Source: Terrirubrum flagellatum
GTDB taxonomy: Bacteria > Pseudomonadota > Alphaproteobacteria > Rhizobiales > Beijerinckiaceae
Direction: 5' to 3'
Assembly: GCF_022059845.1 (NCBI RefSeq)
Contig: NZ_CP091851.1
Coordinates: 3,844,001-3,908,000, forward strand
Length of the DNA stretch: 64,000 bases
In this document: positions 53,523-62,045 of the stretch, one piece after another
Layout: each line of letters starts with the position of its first letter
Numbering within the stretch: position 1 is the stretch's first letter
Position numbers and translations under genes: made by a program
Notes under the pieces: model-generated
Told to the model about the DNA's origin: nothing
Database searches by the model: none
Seen by the model: only the letters and a program-made list of their open reading frames with translations

Positions 53523-54905
53523 TTACGCCACGGTCAACCCTTCCTTCCTGATCCAGTCCTGCGTCTTGGCGAGGCCGCGCTCGAAGCGATCGAACATCTC
53601 GTTCACCTCGGCGTCACTGATGATCAGCGGCGGGCAGAAGGCGATGCGGTCGCCCATCAGCGGGCGCACGATCAAGCCTTCCTCCTGCGCGAAGCTTACC
53701 GTCTTCGCAGCGACGAATTTCTTCGGATCGTACTGCTTCTTCGTCTTCTTGTCGGCGACGATCTCGATGCCGCCGATCAGGCCGACACCCCTCGCCTCGC
53801 CAATCAGCGGATGCTCGCCAAGCTTCGCGAGCCGCGCGAGGAAAGTCGGCGAGGTCTTGCGCACCTGCCCGACAATGTCGTCACGCTGATAGATCTCCAG
53901 CGTCTTCACCGCCACGGCGCAGCTCAGCGGGTGGCCGGAATAGGTGAAGCCATGGCCGAAGGTGCCGATCTTCTTGCTCTCGTCGATCAGCGCCTGATTC
54001 ATGTCTTCATCGATCAGCACAGCGCCAAGCGGCGCATAGGCTGACGTGATCGCCTTTGCGACCGACATGCTCTGCGGCTTCACGCCGAAAGTGGTCGAGC
54101 CGAACATATTGCCGGTGCGGCCAAAGCCCGTGATCACCTCGTCGGCGATCAGGCGCACGTCATATTTCGACAGCACCGCCTGGATCTTCTCGAAATAGCC
54201 CTTGGGATGAATGACCGCGCCGCCGGCGCCCATCACGGGCTCGGCGATGAAGGCCGCGACCGTATCCGGACCCTCGCGCAGGATCATCTCCTCGAGTTCG
54301 GCGGCGAGACGCGTCGAGAACTCCTCCTCGCTCTCGCCGTCTTTCGCGAAGCGATAGTGATGCGGGCAGGACGTATGCAGCACGCCCGCGATCGGCAGAT
54401 CGAAATCGGTGTGGTTCGCCGGCAGGCCGGTGAGCGAGGCTGAGGCGATGGTGACGCCGTGATAGCCCTTCAGCCGCGCGATGATCTTCTTTTTCTTCGG
54501 CCGGCCGAGCGCATTGTTCATGTACCAGGCAAGCTTCATCTGCGTGTCGTTCGCCTCCGAACCCGAAGACGTGAAGAACACTTTCGAGGCGTCGAACGGC
54601 GCGATCTCCTTCAGCTTCTCCGCCACCTCGATCGCGGGATCATGGCTGCGGCCGCCGAAGAGATGGGTGAAGGAAAGCTTGCGCATCTGCGCGGAGGCCG
54701 CCTCGACCAGCTCCTCGTTGCCGTAGCCGAGCGACGCGCACCAGAGGCCGGCGAGCCCTTCGATATATTCCTTGCCCGTGGTGTCGTAGAGGTAGACGCC
54801 CTTGCCGCGTTCCAGAACCAGCGGACCGACCTCGCGATGCGTGGCGAGATTGGTGTAGGGATGGACGAGCGTCTCGATGTCGCGCGTCTGCAGGTTCGTC
54901 AGCAT
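53523..54905 (-). CDS. Class III (omega) aminotransferase
   Basis: 460 residues from ATG 54905 with GAGG 8 bases upstream; ATG 54941 is in frame but has no ribosome site. PLP-enzyme marks: SFTHLFGGRSHDPAIEVAEKL, VFFTSSGSEANDTQMKLAWY, LKGYHGVTIASASLTG, LIADEVITGFGRTGNMFG and the PLP-Lys region MSVAKAITSAYAPLGAVL. It belongs with beta-alanine/omega-amino acid:pyruvate or putrescine-type transaminases; exact substrate is open. It is divergent from the amidase gene with start codons 35 bases apart, so both may share control and act on one nitrogen compound. Confidence 0.93.
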   Translation of the reverse strand: MLTNLQTRDIETLVHPYTNLATHREVGPLVLERGKGVYLYDTTGKEYIEGLAGLWCASLGYGNEELVEAASAQMRKLSFTHLFGGRSHDPAIEVAEKLKEIAPFDASKVFFTSSGSEANDTQMKLAWYMNNALGRPKKKKIIARLKGYHGVTIASASLTGLPANHTDFDLPIAGVLHTSCPHHYRFAKDGESEEEFSTRLAAELEEMILREGPDTVAAFIAEPVMGAGGAVIHPKGYFEKIQAVLSKYDVRLIADEVITGFGRTGNMFGSTTFGVKPQSMSVAKAITSAYAPLGAVLIDEDMNQALIDESKKIGTFGHGFTYSGHPLSCAVAVKTLEIYQRDDIVGQVRKTSPTFLARLAKLGEHPLIGEARGVGLIGGIEIVADKKTKKQYDPKKFVAAKTVSFAQEEGLIVRPLMGDRIAFCPPLIISDAEVNEMFDRFERGLAKTQDWIRKEGLTVA

Positions 54906-54939
54906 GTCGGCCTCGGAAGAAACAGGAGGGGTTAAATCC

Positions 54940-56364
54940 ATGGGAGCCGATCAATCGCTGATCCGCAAGACCGCGGCCGAGATGGTCCCCCTGCTGCGCA
55001 AGCAGGCCATCACGCCGCACGATTGTCTCGACGCCCTGGAGGCGCGAATCGCAGAGGTTGATGGTCCCGTCAACGCGCTGCCGACGCTCTGCTTCGAACG
55101 CGCACGGAAGGCGGCGGAGGCGGTGATGAAAAAACCTAGGGATCAGCGCGGCCTGCTCGCCGGCCTGCCCGTCGCCATCAAGGATCTGACCGAAGTCGCG
55201 GGCGTGTTGACCACCTACGGCTCGCCGATCTTCAGGGATTTCACGCCTGATGAATCCGACCCTCTGGTCGAGCGGCTCGAAAGCGAGGACGGCGTCGTCT
55301 ACGCCAAAACCAACACGCCGGAATTCGGCGCCGGCGCCAACACCTTCAACGAGGTGTTCGGCCCGACGCGCAATCCCTGGAACACGACGCGCTCGGCGGC
55401 GGGCTCGTCCGGCGGATCGGCAGCGGCGCTCGCGACGGGAACCGCGTGGCTCGCCCATGGCTCCGATCTCGGCGGTTCGTTGCGGAATCCGGCAAGTTTC
55501 TGCGGCATCGTCGGCATGCGCCCTTCGCCGGGCCGCGTCGCCACCGCGCCGGACTATCAGCTCGATCGTCAGTTGCCGGTGCAGGGACCGATGGCGCGCA
55601 CCGTCGAAGATGTCGCGCTGTTTCTCGACGCGCTGTCGGGCGAAGACGCGCGCGATCCCGTCTCTTTGCCGAAGCCGGCGCAATCGTTCCATTCGGCGGC
55701 GCTCTCGGGCTGGACGCCGAAGCGCGTGGCGTTCTCCGCCGATCTCGGCATCACGCCGGTGGATTCCGAGGTGGCCGATCTCTGCCGCAAGGCGGCGATG
55801 CGGTTCACTGAGGCCGGCGCTGTTATCGAGGAGGCGCATCCCGATTTCTCCGAGGCGCATGACACGTTCAACGTGCTGCGGGCGAGATACTTCGCCATCA
55901 ACAAGAAGACGATGCTTGAAACCCATCGCGACAAGCTGAAGCCTGAAGTGATCTGGAATATCGAGAAGGGGCTTCAGCTCACCATGATTGATCAGGAGCG
56001 CGCGGAGCGGCAACGCGCGGCGATGTATCAGCGCGCCGTAAAATTCTTCGACGACTACGATCTCATCTGTGCGCCGGCAACGATTGTGTCGCCCTTCCCG
56101 ATCGAGAATCGCTATGTCGAATCCTGCAATGGCGTAAAGTTCGACAATTATGTTCACTGGCTCTCGATCGCCTACGCCTTCACGCTCGTGAGCTGCCCGG
56201 CGATCTCGATCCCCTGCGGCTTCACGAAAGAGGGCCTGCCCGTCGGATTGCAGATCGTCGCTGCGCCGCGCGCCGATGCGCGGCTTCTCGCCGGCGCGAA
56301 GGCGATGGAGGATATTCTGGGATTGCGGGGAACGACGCCGATCGAGCCAAAAGTGAGACATTGA
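54940..56364 (+). CDS. Amidase signature family enzyme
   Basis: A 474-residue hydrolase from ATG 54940 with AGGAGGGG upstream. The Ser-Ser-Lys triad is visible: Lys81 in LPVAIKDLTEV, cis-Ser156 in SAAGSSGGSAAA and Ser180 in GSDLGGSLRNPASFCG. It hydrolyses an amide to an acid and ammonia; together with the divergent transaminase it may feed on an amide or amine. The C-terminus KAMEDILGLRG ... is repeated, in decayed form, at 58172-58237 beyond the next gene. Confidence 0.95.
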   Translation: MGADQSLIRKTAAEMVPLLRKQAITPHDCLDALEARIAEVDGPVNALPTLCFERARKAAEAVMKKPRDQRGLLAGLPVAIKDLTEVAGVLTTYGSPIFRDFTPDESDPLVERLESEDGVVYAKTNTPEFGAGANTFNEVFGPTRNPWNTTRSAAGSSGGSAAALATGTAWLAHGSDLGGSLRNPASFCGIVGMRPSPGRVATAPDYQLDRQLPVQGPMARTVEDVALFLDALSGEDARDPVSLPKPAQSFHSAALSGWTPKRVAFSADLGITPVDSEVADLCRKAAMRFTEAGAVIEEAHPDFSEAHDTFNVLRARYFAINKKTMLETHRDKLKPEVIWNIEKGLQLTMIDQERAERQRAAMYQRAVKFFDDYDLICAPATIVSPFPIENRYVESCNGVKFDNYVHWLSIAYAFTLVSCPAISIPCGFTKEGLPVGLQIVAAPRADARLLAGAKAMEDILGLRGTTPIEPKVRH

Positions 56365-56469
56365 GCGCCGCCGGAAGCACCTGTTCCGCCCCGCTTCGAT
56401 AGGATAGAAAGAGCGCCATTGACGTCACGCATCTGATGAACAGGCGAATCCTGGCGGGGGAGAACGGCC

Positions 56470-58116
56470 TTGCTTTCGTCGCTCAATCACCGCATCGCCG
56501 CATGGGCCTTCGCGATGTCAGCCATGACGAGCATTTCCGCAAATGCAGGGCCGCTGCCCGAGCGCGTCGAGAAAGCCACGCGGGAGCGCATCGCGGCGGG
56601 CGTCTATCAGACGCTGGTCTTTGGCGTCGTGGACGGAGACAAGAGCGAGATCATCGCCTTTGGCCGGCTTGACGACGGCGCCGCGCCTGATGGCGACACG
56701 GTTTTCGAAATCGGTTCAATCACGAAGACCTTCACGGCCGCAATGCTGGCGCAGGCCGCGCTTTCAGACCGCATCAAGCTCGACACGCCGGTTTCGCAAC
56801 TTCTGCCGGATTTCAAAATTCCCTCGCGCGGCGGCAAGGAGATCACGCTTGGCGAACTCGCGACGCAGCATTCCGGACTGCCGCGGCTGCCCACCAATCT
56901 TCTGGGACGCGACCCGTCAAATCCCTATGCCGACTATGATGCGGCGAAGCTGAAAACATTTCTTTCGGGATATCAGCTCCCGCGCGATCCCGGCGCCGCC
57001 TACGAATATTCCAATCTCGGCTTTGGCCTTCTGGGCTATGCGCTGGCGCAACTGGATCGCGCGACTTACGACGCCTTCATCAACGAACAGATTTTCAAAC
57101 CGCTCGAGATGTCGATGAGCAGCGTCGCGCTCACACCGACCATGCGCGCCCGCCTCGCACGAGGCCACGACAATCAGGGCAGGCCGACGAAGAACTGGGA
57201 TTTCGACGCGCTGGCGGGCGCGGGAGCCATCCGCTCCACGACCAATGACATGCTGCGCTATCTCAGGAGCAATATGGGCGCTTCGCCTTTGGCTTCTGCG
57301 ATGAAGTTCGCGCAGGAGCCGCGCGCTGCATTGGCGGGCGCTGGACGCATTGGTCTCGCCTGGATGACGACCGACAAGGGAATCGTCTGGCACAATGGCA
57401 TGACCGGCGGCTATGCAAGCTTCATCGGTTTCACGTCCGACCGGCGGCGCGGCATCGTCATCTTCAGCGACACGGCGGCGGACCTCGATGATCTGGGATT
57501 TGCGACGCTCGATGAAAGGGCGCCGCTGGCGGCTGCATTCAAGGCGATATCGCTCCCCGGCGCTTCTCTCGACGACTATGCGGGACTCTACAGGCTCGCC
57601 GATAATTTCCTGCTGAACGTGTTCCAGATGAAAGACGGGCTCCATGCGCGGGCGACCGGACAAAGCGCGCTGCCGATCTTCCCGTCCGCGCCCAACGAGT
57701 TTTTCGCCAGGGTTGCGGGAATCAGCATCAGCTTCACGCGCGATTCCGGAGGCGCGGTGAACGGGCTTGTGCTGCATCAAAACGGCGATCACACGGCGCC
57801 GAAGCTCGGCGCAGGCGGATCAACGCCGGAGTTTCAGGGTGTTTCGCTCGACGCCGCTGCGCTCGGCGAATATGTCGGCGAGTATCAGTTCGATTTCGGC
57901 CTGCTCGACGTCGCGCTCAACATCGATCATCTCGAAGCGCAGCTCACAGGGCAGCCGCCGTTTCCGGTCTTTGCAAGCGCCAGGGACGAGTTCTTCTACA
58001 CTGTCGTCAAAGCTCAACTCAGCTTCGAGCGCGATGCCGGCGGGAAGATCGCCGCGGTCATCCTGCACCAGAACGGCCGCGATGCGCGCGCGCCGCGCAT
58101 GACAAGCGGAAGATAG
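56470..58116 (+). CDS. Exported serine hydrolase, class C beta-lactamase-like, with two DUF3471-like repeats
   Basis: A 548-residue protein from TTG 56470 with GGGGGAG 8 bases upstream. The signal peptide (AFAMSAMTSISANA) is cut before GPLPE. The serine-hydrolase set is complete: Ser83-x-x-Lys86 in IGSITKTF, Tyr180-Ser-Asn182 in YEYSNLGFG and HNGMTGGY as the third motif. The C-terminal 170 residues hold two similar modules (PIFPSAPNEFFARV ... LHQNGDHTAPK and PVFASARDEFFYTV ... LHQNGRDARAP). Members of this group are often peptidases, esterases or AmpH-like enzymes; true beta-lactamase activity cannot be assumed. The gene sits between the amidase gene and a leftover amidase tail. Confidence 0.9.
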   Translation: MLSSLNHRIAAWAFAMSAMTSISANAGPLPERVEKATRERIAAGVYQTLVFGVVDGDKSEIIAFGRLDDGAAPDGDTVFEIGSITKTFTAAMLAQAALSDRIKLDTPVSQLLPDFKIPSRGGKEITLGELATQHSGLPRLPTNLLGRDPSNPYADYDAAKLKTFLSGYQLPRDPGAAYEYSNLGFGLLGYALAQLDRATYDAFINEQIFKPLEMSMSSVALTPTMRARLARGHDNQGRPTKNWDFDALAGAGAIRSTTNDMLRYLRSNMGASPLASAMKFAQEPRAALAGAGRIGLAWMTTDKGIVWHNGMTGGYASFIGFTSDRRRGIVIFSDTAADLDDLGFATLDERAPLAAAFKAISLPGASLDDYAGLYRLADNFLLNVFQMKDGLHARATGQSALPIFPSAPNEFFARVAGISISFTRDSGGAVNGLVLHQNGDHTAPKLGAGGSTPEFQGVSLDAAALGEYVGEYQFDFGLLDVALNIDHLEAQLTGQPPFPVFASARDEFFYTVVKAQLSFERDAGGKIAAVILHQNGRDARAPRMTSGR

Positions 58117-58132
58117 ATCAAGCTGAAGGGAA

Positions 58133-58237
58133 ATGAATCTCGATCACGGGCTGCAGCTTTCGTCGGCGATCAAGGCGATGGAGGATATTCTGGGTTTGCG
58201 GGGAGCAACGGCGATCGGGACGAGAGTGAGGTATTGA
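58133..58237 (+). pseudogene. Vestigial amidase C-terminus
   Basis: 58172-58237 matches the last 66 bases of the amidase gene (56299-56364), stop codon included, with 10 mismatches and no gap (about 85%). It reads KAMEDILGLRGATAIGTRVRY against the amidase's KAMEDILGLRGTTPIEPKVRH. The frame extends up to an ATG at 58133 with AGGG upstream, giving only 34 codons. No other part of an amidase precedes it, as the beta-lactamase-like gene ends at 58116. It is the remains of a second amidase copy. Confidence 0.8.
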
Positions 58238-58272
58238 CAGGAAGGTGAGGAGCGCCTGCGGCGCGCTTCTTG

Positions 58273-58424
58273 CGCTGGGCCCCGGTCTCCATTCCGTTCG
58301 GCTTGCGCCTCACTTCATGGAACCGGGGACGGAGAGAGCTTCGCCATGAAACGCTGAAGCTGTCGTCGTCCCCGGAACGGTGAAGCGAAACGAAGTGAAG
58401 CGGAACCGTGTCCGGGGCCCAGCG
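58273..58424. repeat. Inverted-repeat intergenic element
   Basis: CGCTGGGCCCCGG at 58273-58285 is the exact inverse of CCGGGGCCCAGCG at 58412-58424. The inner part also has partial complementary stretches (GGAACCGGGGAC near 58319 against GTCCCCGGAACG near 58370). Elements of this look are common between genes in GC-rich Hyphomicrobiales. No coding sequence lies in it. Confidence 0.7.
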
Positions 58425-58454
58425 GAAAACTCCGTGAAGCGCAGCTTTGCGCTT

Positions 58455-58844
58455 CTATTTCTTCTTCCCGTCCTTGTCGTACTGCTTGAGAAACGCCGTG
58501 AGATCGGCAATTTCCTTGTCGTTACGGATGCCGGCGAAGACCATCTTGGTGTTGGGAATCTTCGCCTTGGGATCCTTGATGTATTCGGCGAAGACCGCTT
58601 CGTCCCACACGATGCCGGAATTCTTGTTCGGATCGGAATAGCTGTAGCCTTCGACCGCGCCAGCCTTGCGTCCGAACAATCCGTTCAGCTCCGGCCCGAC
58701 GAGATTCTTCGCGCCTTCGCCAATCTGATGGCAGGCGCGACATTTTGCATAGGAGCGCTGACCCGCCTCCACATCCTGCGCCTGCGCAACGCCTGACGCC
58801 GCAAGCACGAATAGTGGAGCGATCATGAGCCGGAGAGATGACAT
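58455..58844 (-). CDS. Periplasmic class I cytochrome c (c2/c550-like)
   Basis: A 129-residue protein with signal peptide (LMIAPLFVLAASGVAQA, mature from QDVEAG). One heme site CRACH (Cys35, Cys38, His39) and the axial Met101 in NTKMVFAG, with GPELNGLFGRKAG and YSYSDPNKNSGIVWDEAVF between, as in mitochondrial-type cytochrome c2. It lies 74 bases beyond the fccB-like gene, in the same direction, and could accept electrons from the sulfide dehydrogenase. Confidence 0.94.
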   Translation of the reverse strand: MSSLRLMIAPLFVLAASGVAQAQDVEAGQRSYAKCRACHQIGEGAKNLVGPELNGLFGRKAGAVEGYSYSDPNKNSGIVWDEAVFAEYIKDPKAKIPNTKMVFAGIRNDKEIADLTAFLKQYDKDGKKK

Positions 58845-58918
58845 GCCATGTTCCCTGTAGTCATTCTGAACTGCAGGTCACATCGCCAGCCTGCATGATG
58901 TCAAGCGAAAGCGTCGCG

Positions 58919-60184
58919 TCAGCCGAAGACATCAGATGTGATCGCCTCATACCAGCCGATATTCTCGTCATAAGTTTGCTTGCGCGTCGCCGCATCCTCG
59001 CCGACTTTCGAGATGAAGCTTTCGATGGCGGCGATGCGCCCGTCCTTCGCCTCGTAGCGACCGCCGACCTTCACCGCGTCGTTCATATCGATTAACGACC
59101 AGCAGGTGTTGGCGTAACGCGCGGGAAATGAGCGCGCCGCTGCAAGCTCGCTGCGGATCATCATGGCTGCGACTTTCGCCTGGCTGTTGGCGGCGAAAGC
59201 CGATTTCGGCATCTCGCCCGCGATCGAGGCGTCGCCGAGCACATAGATGTTTGAGTCCTCGACCGACTGCATGTTGTCGGGGTTGATCGCGCAATAGCCT
59301 GTCTGGTTCGTGAGCGCCGCCGCAATCGCGATCTGTCCAGCCGTCTGCGCGGGAATGACCGTGATCATCTGCGCCTTGTAAGCCGCATTGCCCGTCGTCA
59401 CCGTCATCGCCTTGGCGTCGACGCCCTTCACGCCGCCATGCGCCTTCGGCTCCAGCCATTCGACCATGCCGGGATAATGCGTCTTCCAGCCGTCGAGAAA
59501 GAGGTCCTGCTTGGAAAAGGTCGTCTTGGGATCGACGATGATGATCTTCGAGCGCTGATGGCCTTTCGTCTTCAGCACATGGGCGAACATCGAGATGCGC
59601 TCATAAGGCCCGGGCGGGCAACGATAGGGATTGGGCGGCGCGACCATCACGATCAGCGCGCCATCCTCCAGCGCATCGAGTTGCTTCTTCACCAGCAGCG
59701 TCTGCTCACCCGGTTTCCAGCCATGCGGCAGCGTCGCGGACGCCTCCTCGGAATAGCCGGGCACGCTGTTGAAGCGGATATCGATCCCCGGCGAGACAAC
59801 GAGCCTGTCATAGGCGAGCGTCGATCCATCCGCGAGCTTCACCGTCTTCGCGCCGCGATCGATCGACGTCGCCATGGTTTTCGCCTGCGTCACGCCATAG
59901 CCTTTCATCGCGTCATAGCCATGGGTGATCTGATCGAAACTCTTGAAGCCGCCGATGAAGAGATTGGAATGGAAGCAGGTGACGAAACGATCGAGCGGTT
60001 CGACCAGAGTGACATCGATCGCGCCGTTTGAATCCTTCGCGATATATTTCGCCGCGGTCGCGCCGCCGGGCCCGCCGCCGATCACCACAACGCGCGGCTT
60101 CGCCTGCGCCAGCGCCGGCGCGAAGAGCGTCGATGTCGCGAGCGCGGCGGGAGCGGTTCTGAGCAGACCTCGACGACTGATCAT
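58919..60184 (-). CDS. fccB: Flavocytochrome c sulfide dehydrogenase, flavoprotein subunit
   Basis: A 421-residue periplasmic flavoprotein with a Tat-like leader (ISRRGLLRTAPAALATSTLFAPALAQA). It has the FAD site VVVIGGGPGGATAAKYI, a Cys70 in RFVTCFHSN at the place of the covalent 8-alpha-S-cysteinyl FAD Cys, and Cys189 (NPYRCPPGP) and Cys361 (ANTCWSLI) at the places of the redox disulfide that attacks sulfide. NIYVLGDASIAG is the second FAD motif. It oxidises sulfide to sulfur and passes electrons to the fccA heme. It follows fccA by 39 bases. Confidence 0.92.
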   Translation of the reverse strand: MISRRGLLRTAPAALATSTLFAPALAQAKPRVVVIGGGPGGATAAKYIAKDSNGAIDVTLVEPLDRFVTCFHSNLFIGGFKSFDQITHGYDAMKGYGVTQAKTMATSIDRGAKTVKLADGSTLAYDRLVVSPGIDIRFNSVPGYSEEASATLPHGWKPGEQTLLVKKQLDALEDGALIVMVAPPNPYRCPPGPYERISMFAHVLKTKGHQRSKIIIVDPKTTFSKQDLFLDGWKTHYPGMVEWLEPKAHGGVKGVDAKAMTVTTGNAAYKAQMITVIPAQTAGQIAIAAALTNQTGYCAINPDNMQSVEDSNIYVLGDASIAGEMPKSAFAANSQAKVAAMMIRSELAAARSFPARYANTCWSLIDMNDAVKVGGRYEAKDGRIAAIESFISKVGEDAATRKQTYDENIGWYEAITSDVFG

Positions 60185-60223
60185 TTCATCCTCCCGCGCG
60201 TGTTGCGGAAATCTCGTCAGCGT

Positions 60224-60559
60224 TCAGCGAGGCGGCGTCTGGCCGAGCCCGCCGAAATAGGCCGCGAGCGCCGCAATCTCCTCGTCGCTGAATTTTCCCG
60301 CAACCGTCTGCATGATCACATTCGCGCGCCTTTTCGCGCGATAGTCCGACAGGGCCGCAACAAAGGCGTCCTCGGGCCAGCCCGTGATCGCGGGGATTCC
60401 CGCGGCGCGGCCGGACAATTGATGGCAGGCGACGCATTCGGCCGAGAGATAGCGGCCGAACTCGGCATCGCCGCGCTTCGGCTGCGCGGCGGCCGACAGC
60501 GCTGCAAGCGCCGCGAAGGCGGCCAATGACAGAGAAATGGGCCGAAGCGGCTCGCGCAT
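60224..60559 (-). CDS. fccA: Flavocytochrome c sulfide dehydrogenase, cytochrome subunit
   Basis: A 111-residue cytochrome c from ATG 60559. A much longer open frame (to 61570) is only ribF antisense. Signal-like LSLAAFAALAALSAAAQP; heme motif CVACH (Cys42, Cys45, His46); likely axial Met83 in VIMQTVAGKFSDEEIAALAAYF. This single-heme size fits the small FccA/SoxE-type subunit. It is the first gene of the fccA-fccB unit. Confidence 0.88.
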   Translation of the reverse strand: MREPLRPISLSLAAFAALAALSAAAQPKRGDAEFGRYLSAECVACHQLSGRAAGIPAITGWPEDAFVAALSDYRAKRRANVIMQTVAGKFSDEEIAALAAYFGGLGQTPPR

Positions 60560-60652
60560 TCCGGCAAACCTAGCCATACGATCGGTAGGGGCAATCCGCG
60601 AGGCCGGGCTGGCGTTATCACCCAGTCGTGCTAATCGGCGCGTCCAAGCCTC

Positions 60653-61645
60653 ATGACCGCCCCGCCCGCCCGTTTGAATCCCGACTTCGCCGTCCTCACC
60701 GATCCCCCGCAATTGCCGCCCGCCCTCAAGGGGCCGGTGCTGGCGATCGGCAATTTCGACGGGCTCCATCGCGGCCATCTCGTGCTGATGGCGGAGGCGC
60801 GCGAACTGGCGCGCCAGCTCGGCGCGCCTGCGGCCGTACTCACCTTCGAGCCCCATGCGCGCATCGTGGCGCGGCCCGATATTCCGCATTTCGCCCTGTG
60901 CTCCCGCGAGGACAAGGCGCGGCTCGTGAAGCGCGCCGGCATGGATGCGTTGATCGAAATCAGCTTCAACAAGGAGTTCATGGCGCTGTCGGCGCAGGAT
61001 TTCATCGACCATCTCCTCGTTGAGCGGCTTGGCGCGCGCGGCGTCGTGGTTGGCGGCAATTTCCGCTTCGGACGCGGACGGTCCGGCGACCCCGCCTTTT
61101 TGCAGGCGCGCGGCCGCGAGCTCGGCGTCGAGATCAAAGTGCTGGACCCCGTGACGGTCGATGGCCGCGTGATCTCGTCGAGCGAGGTGCGTCAGGATCT
61201 CGAAAAGGGGCTGGTCGCGGAGGCGGCGCGGCTGCTCGGCTATTGGTGGTTCGTGCGCGCGCCTGTCGCCCATGGCGACAAGCGCGGCCGCGAGCTCGGC
61301 TTTCCCACGGCGAACATGATCCTCGACCGGAATTGTCGCCTGGCGCATGGCATCTATGCGGTGCGCGCGGCTGTCGATGGCCGCATCGTCGACGGCGTCG
61401 CAAGCTTCGGGCGGCGCCCGACCTTCGATGACGGCGCGCCGCGGCTCGAAACCTTCCTGTTCGATTTCTCCGGCGATCTCTATGGCAAGGAGATCGCGGT
61501 CGAGTTCATCGCCTTTCTGCGCGGCGAGGAGAAATTTTCTTCGATCGACGCGCTCGTCGCGCAGATGCATCGCGATTCCGATGCGGCGCGCAAGGCGATC
61601 GCCGCGTTGGGCGCGGCGGGCGTTGAGTCGGTGATTGCGGATTGA
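60653..61645 (+). CDS. ribF: Bifunctional riboflavin kinase / FAD synthetase
   Basis: A 330-residue enzyme making FMN and FAD from riboflavin. The FAD-synthetase half has VLAIGNFDGLHRGHLVLMAEA (nucleotidyltransferase GxFDGxHxGH) and VVVGGNFRFGRGRSGD. The kinase half has GDKRGRELGFPTANM, GIYAVRA and ASFGRRPTFDDGAPRLETFLFDF. Length is usual. It is divergent from fccA with a 93-base gap; a link between flavin supply and the FAD-bearing FccB is coincidental as far as can be told. Confidence 0.96.
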   Translation: MTAPPARLNPDFAVLTDPPQLPPALKGPVLAIGNFDGLHRGHLVLMAEARELARQLGAPAAVLTFEPHARIVARPDIPHFALCSREDKARLVKRAGMDALIEISFNKEFMALSAQDFIDHLLVERLGARGVVVGGNFRFGRGRSGDPAFLQARGRELGVEIKVLDPVTVDGRVISSSEVRQDLEKGLVAEAARLLGYWWFVRAPVAHGDKRGRELGFPTANMILDRNCRLAHGIYAVRAAVDGRIVDGVASFGRRPTFDDGAPRLETFLFDFSGDLYGKEIAVEFIAFLRGEEKFSSIDALVAQMHRDSDAARKAIAALGAAGVESVIAD

Positions 61646-61698
61646 ATTACGAAGGCGCCGATCGATTGGCGCAAATGTGAGAACGTCAGGAGGCGGGT

Positions 61699-62016
61699 AT
61701 GGCCACGGCTCGCACCACGATTTTTATCGTAGCGCTCGGATTCTTTGCGATTGTAACGCTTTGCACTTGGCTGATCGCAGTCCGCATTCACTTGCAGAAT
61801 CCGAACATTCCACGTCGCGCAATATTCTGGGCTCTGGCCGACCCGTTTTACGCAGCTGTTCGCTACGGAGTGCGCCTCAAGCACCTCAACTACGTCGAAG
61901 ACGTCGTCTCCCTTCAACAATTGAAGAAGTTCAGACTGGGATACATAGTTATCTGGATCACGCTTTGCATCGCGCTTGTCACCACAAGCCTACTTGCGGG
62001 AAAGGCCGGCTCCTGA
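61699..62016 (+). CDS. Small two-span membrane protein (105 aa)
   Basis: ATG 61699 is preceded by AGGAGGCGGGT. Two hydrophobic helices, about 8-28 (IFIVALGFFAIVTLCTWLIAV) and 80-100 (LGYIVIWITLCIALVTTSLLA), flank a basic middle with FWALADPFYAAVRYGVRLKHLNYVEDVV. Codon use is less GC-biased than its neighbours, which may point to later acquisition. Unknown function. Confidence 0.6.
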   Translation: MATARTTIFIVALGFFAIVTLCTWLIAVRIHLQNPNIPRRAIFWALADPFYAAVRYGVRLKHLNYVEDVVSLQQLKKFRLGYIVIWITLCIALVTTSLLAGKAGS

Positions 62017-62045
62017 CAGTCCGCTGACCGATGAACGGAGCGATC

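Noticed and set aside
54640-56361. Long minus-strand frame of 573 codons
   Set aside because: Antisense to the amidase with its intact triad; Arg-rich and without any recognisable motif.
56470-58116. Calling the serine hydrolase an antibiotic-resistance beta-lactamase
   Set aside because: The SxxK/YxN/HxG set is shared with many peptidases and esterases, and the two extra C-terminal modules are not part of AmpC enzymes.
60560-61570. N-terminal extension of the fccA frame
   Set aside because: It runs antisense through ribF; the cytochrome has its own signal peptide and start at 60559.
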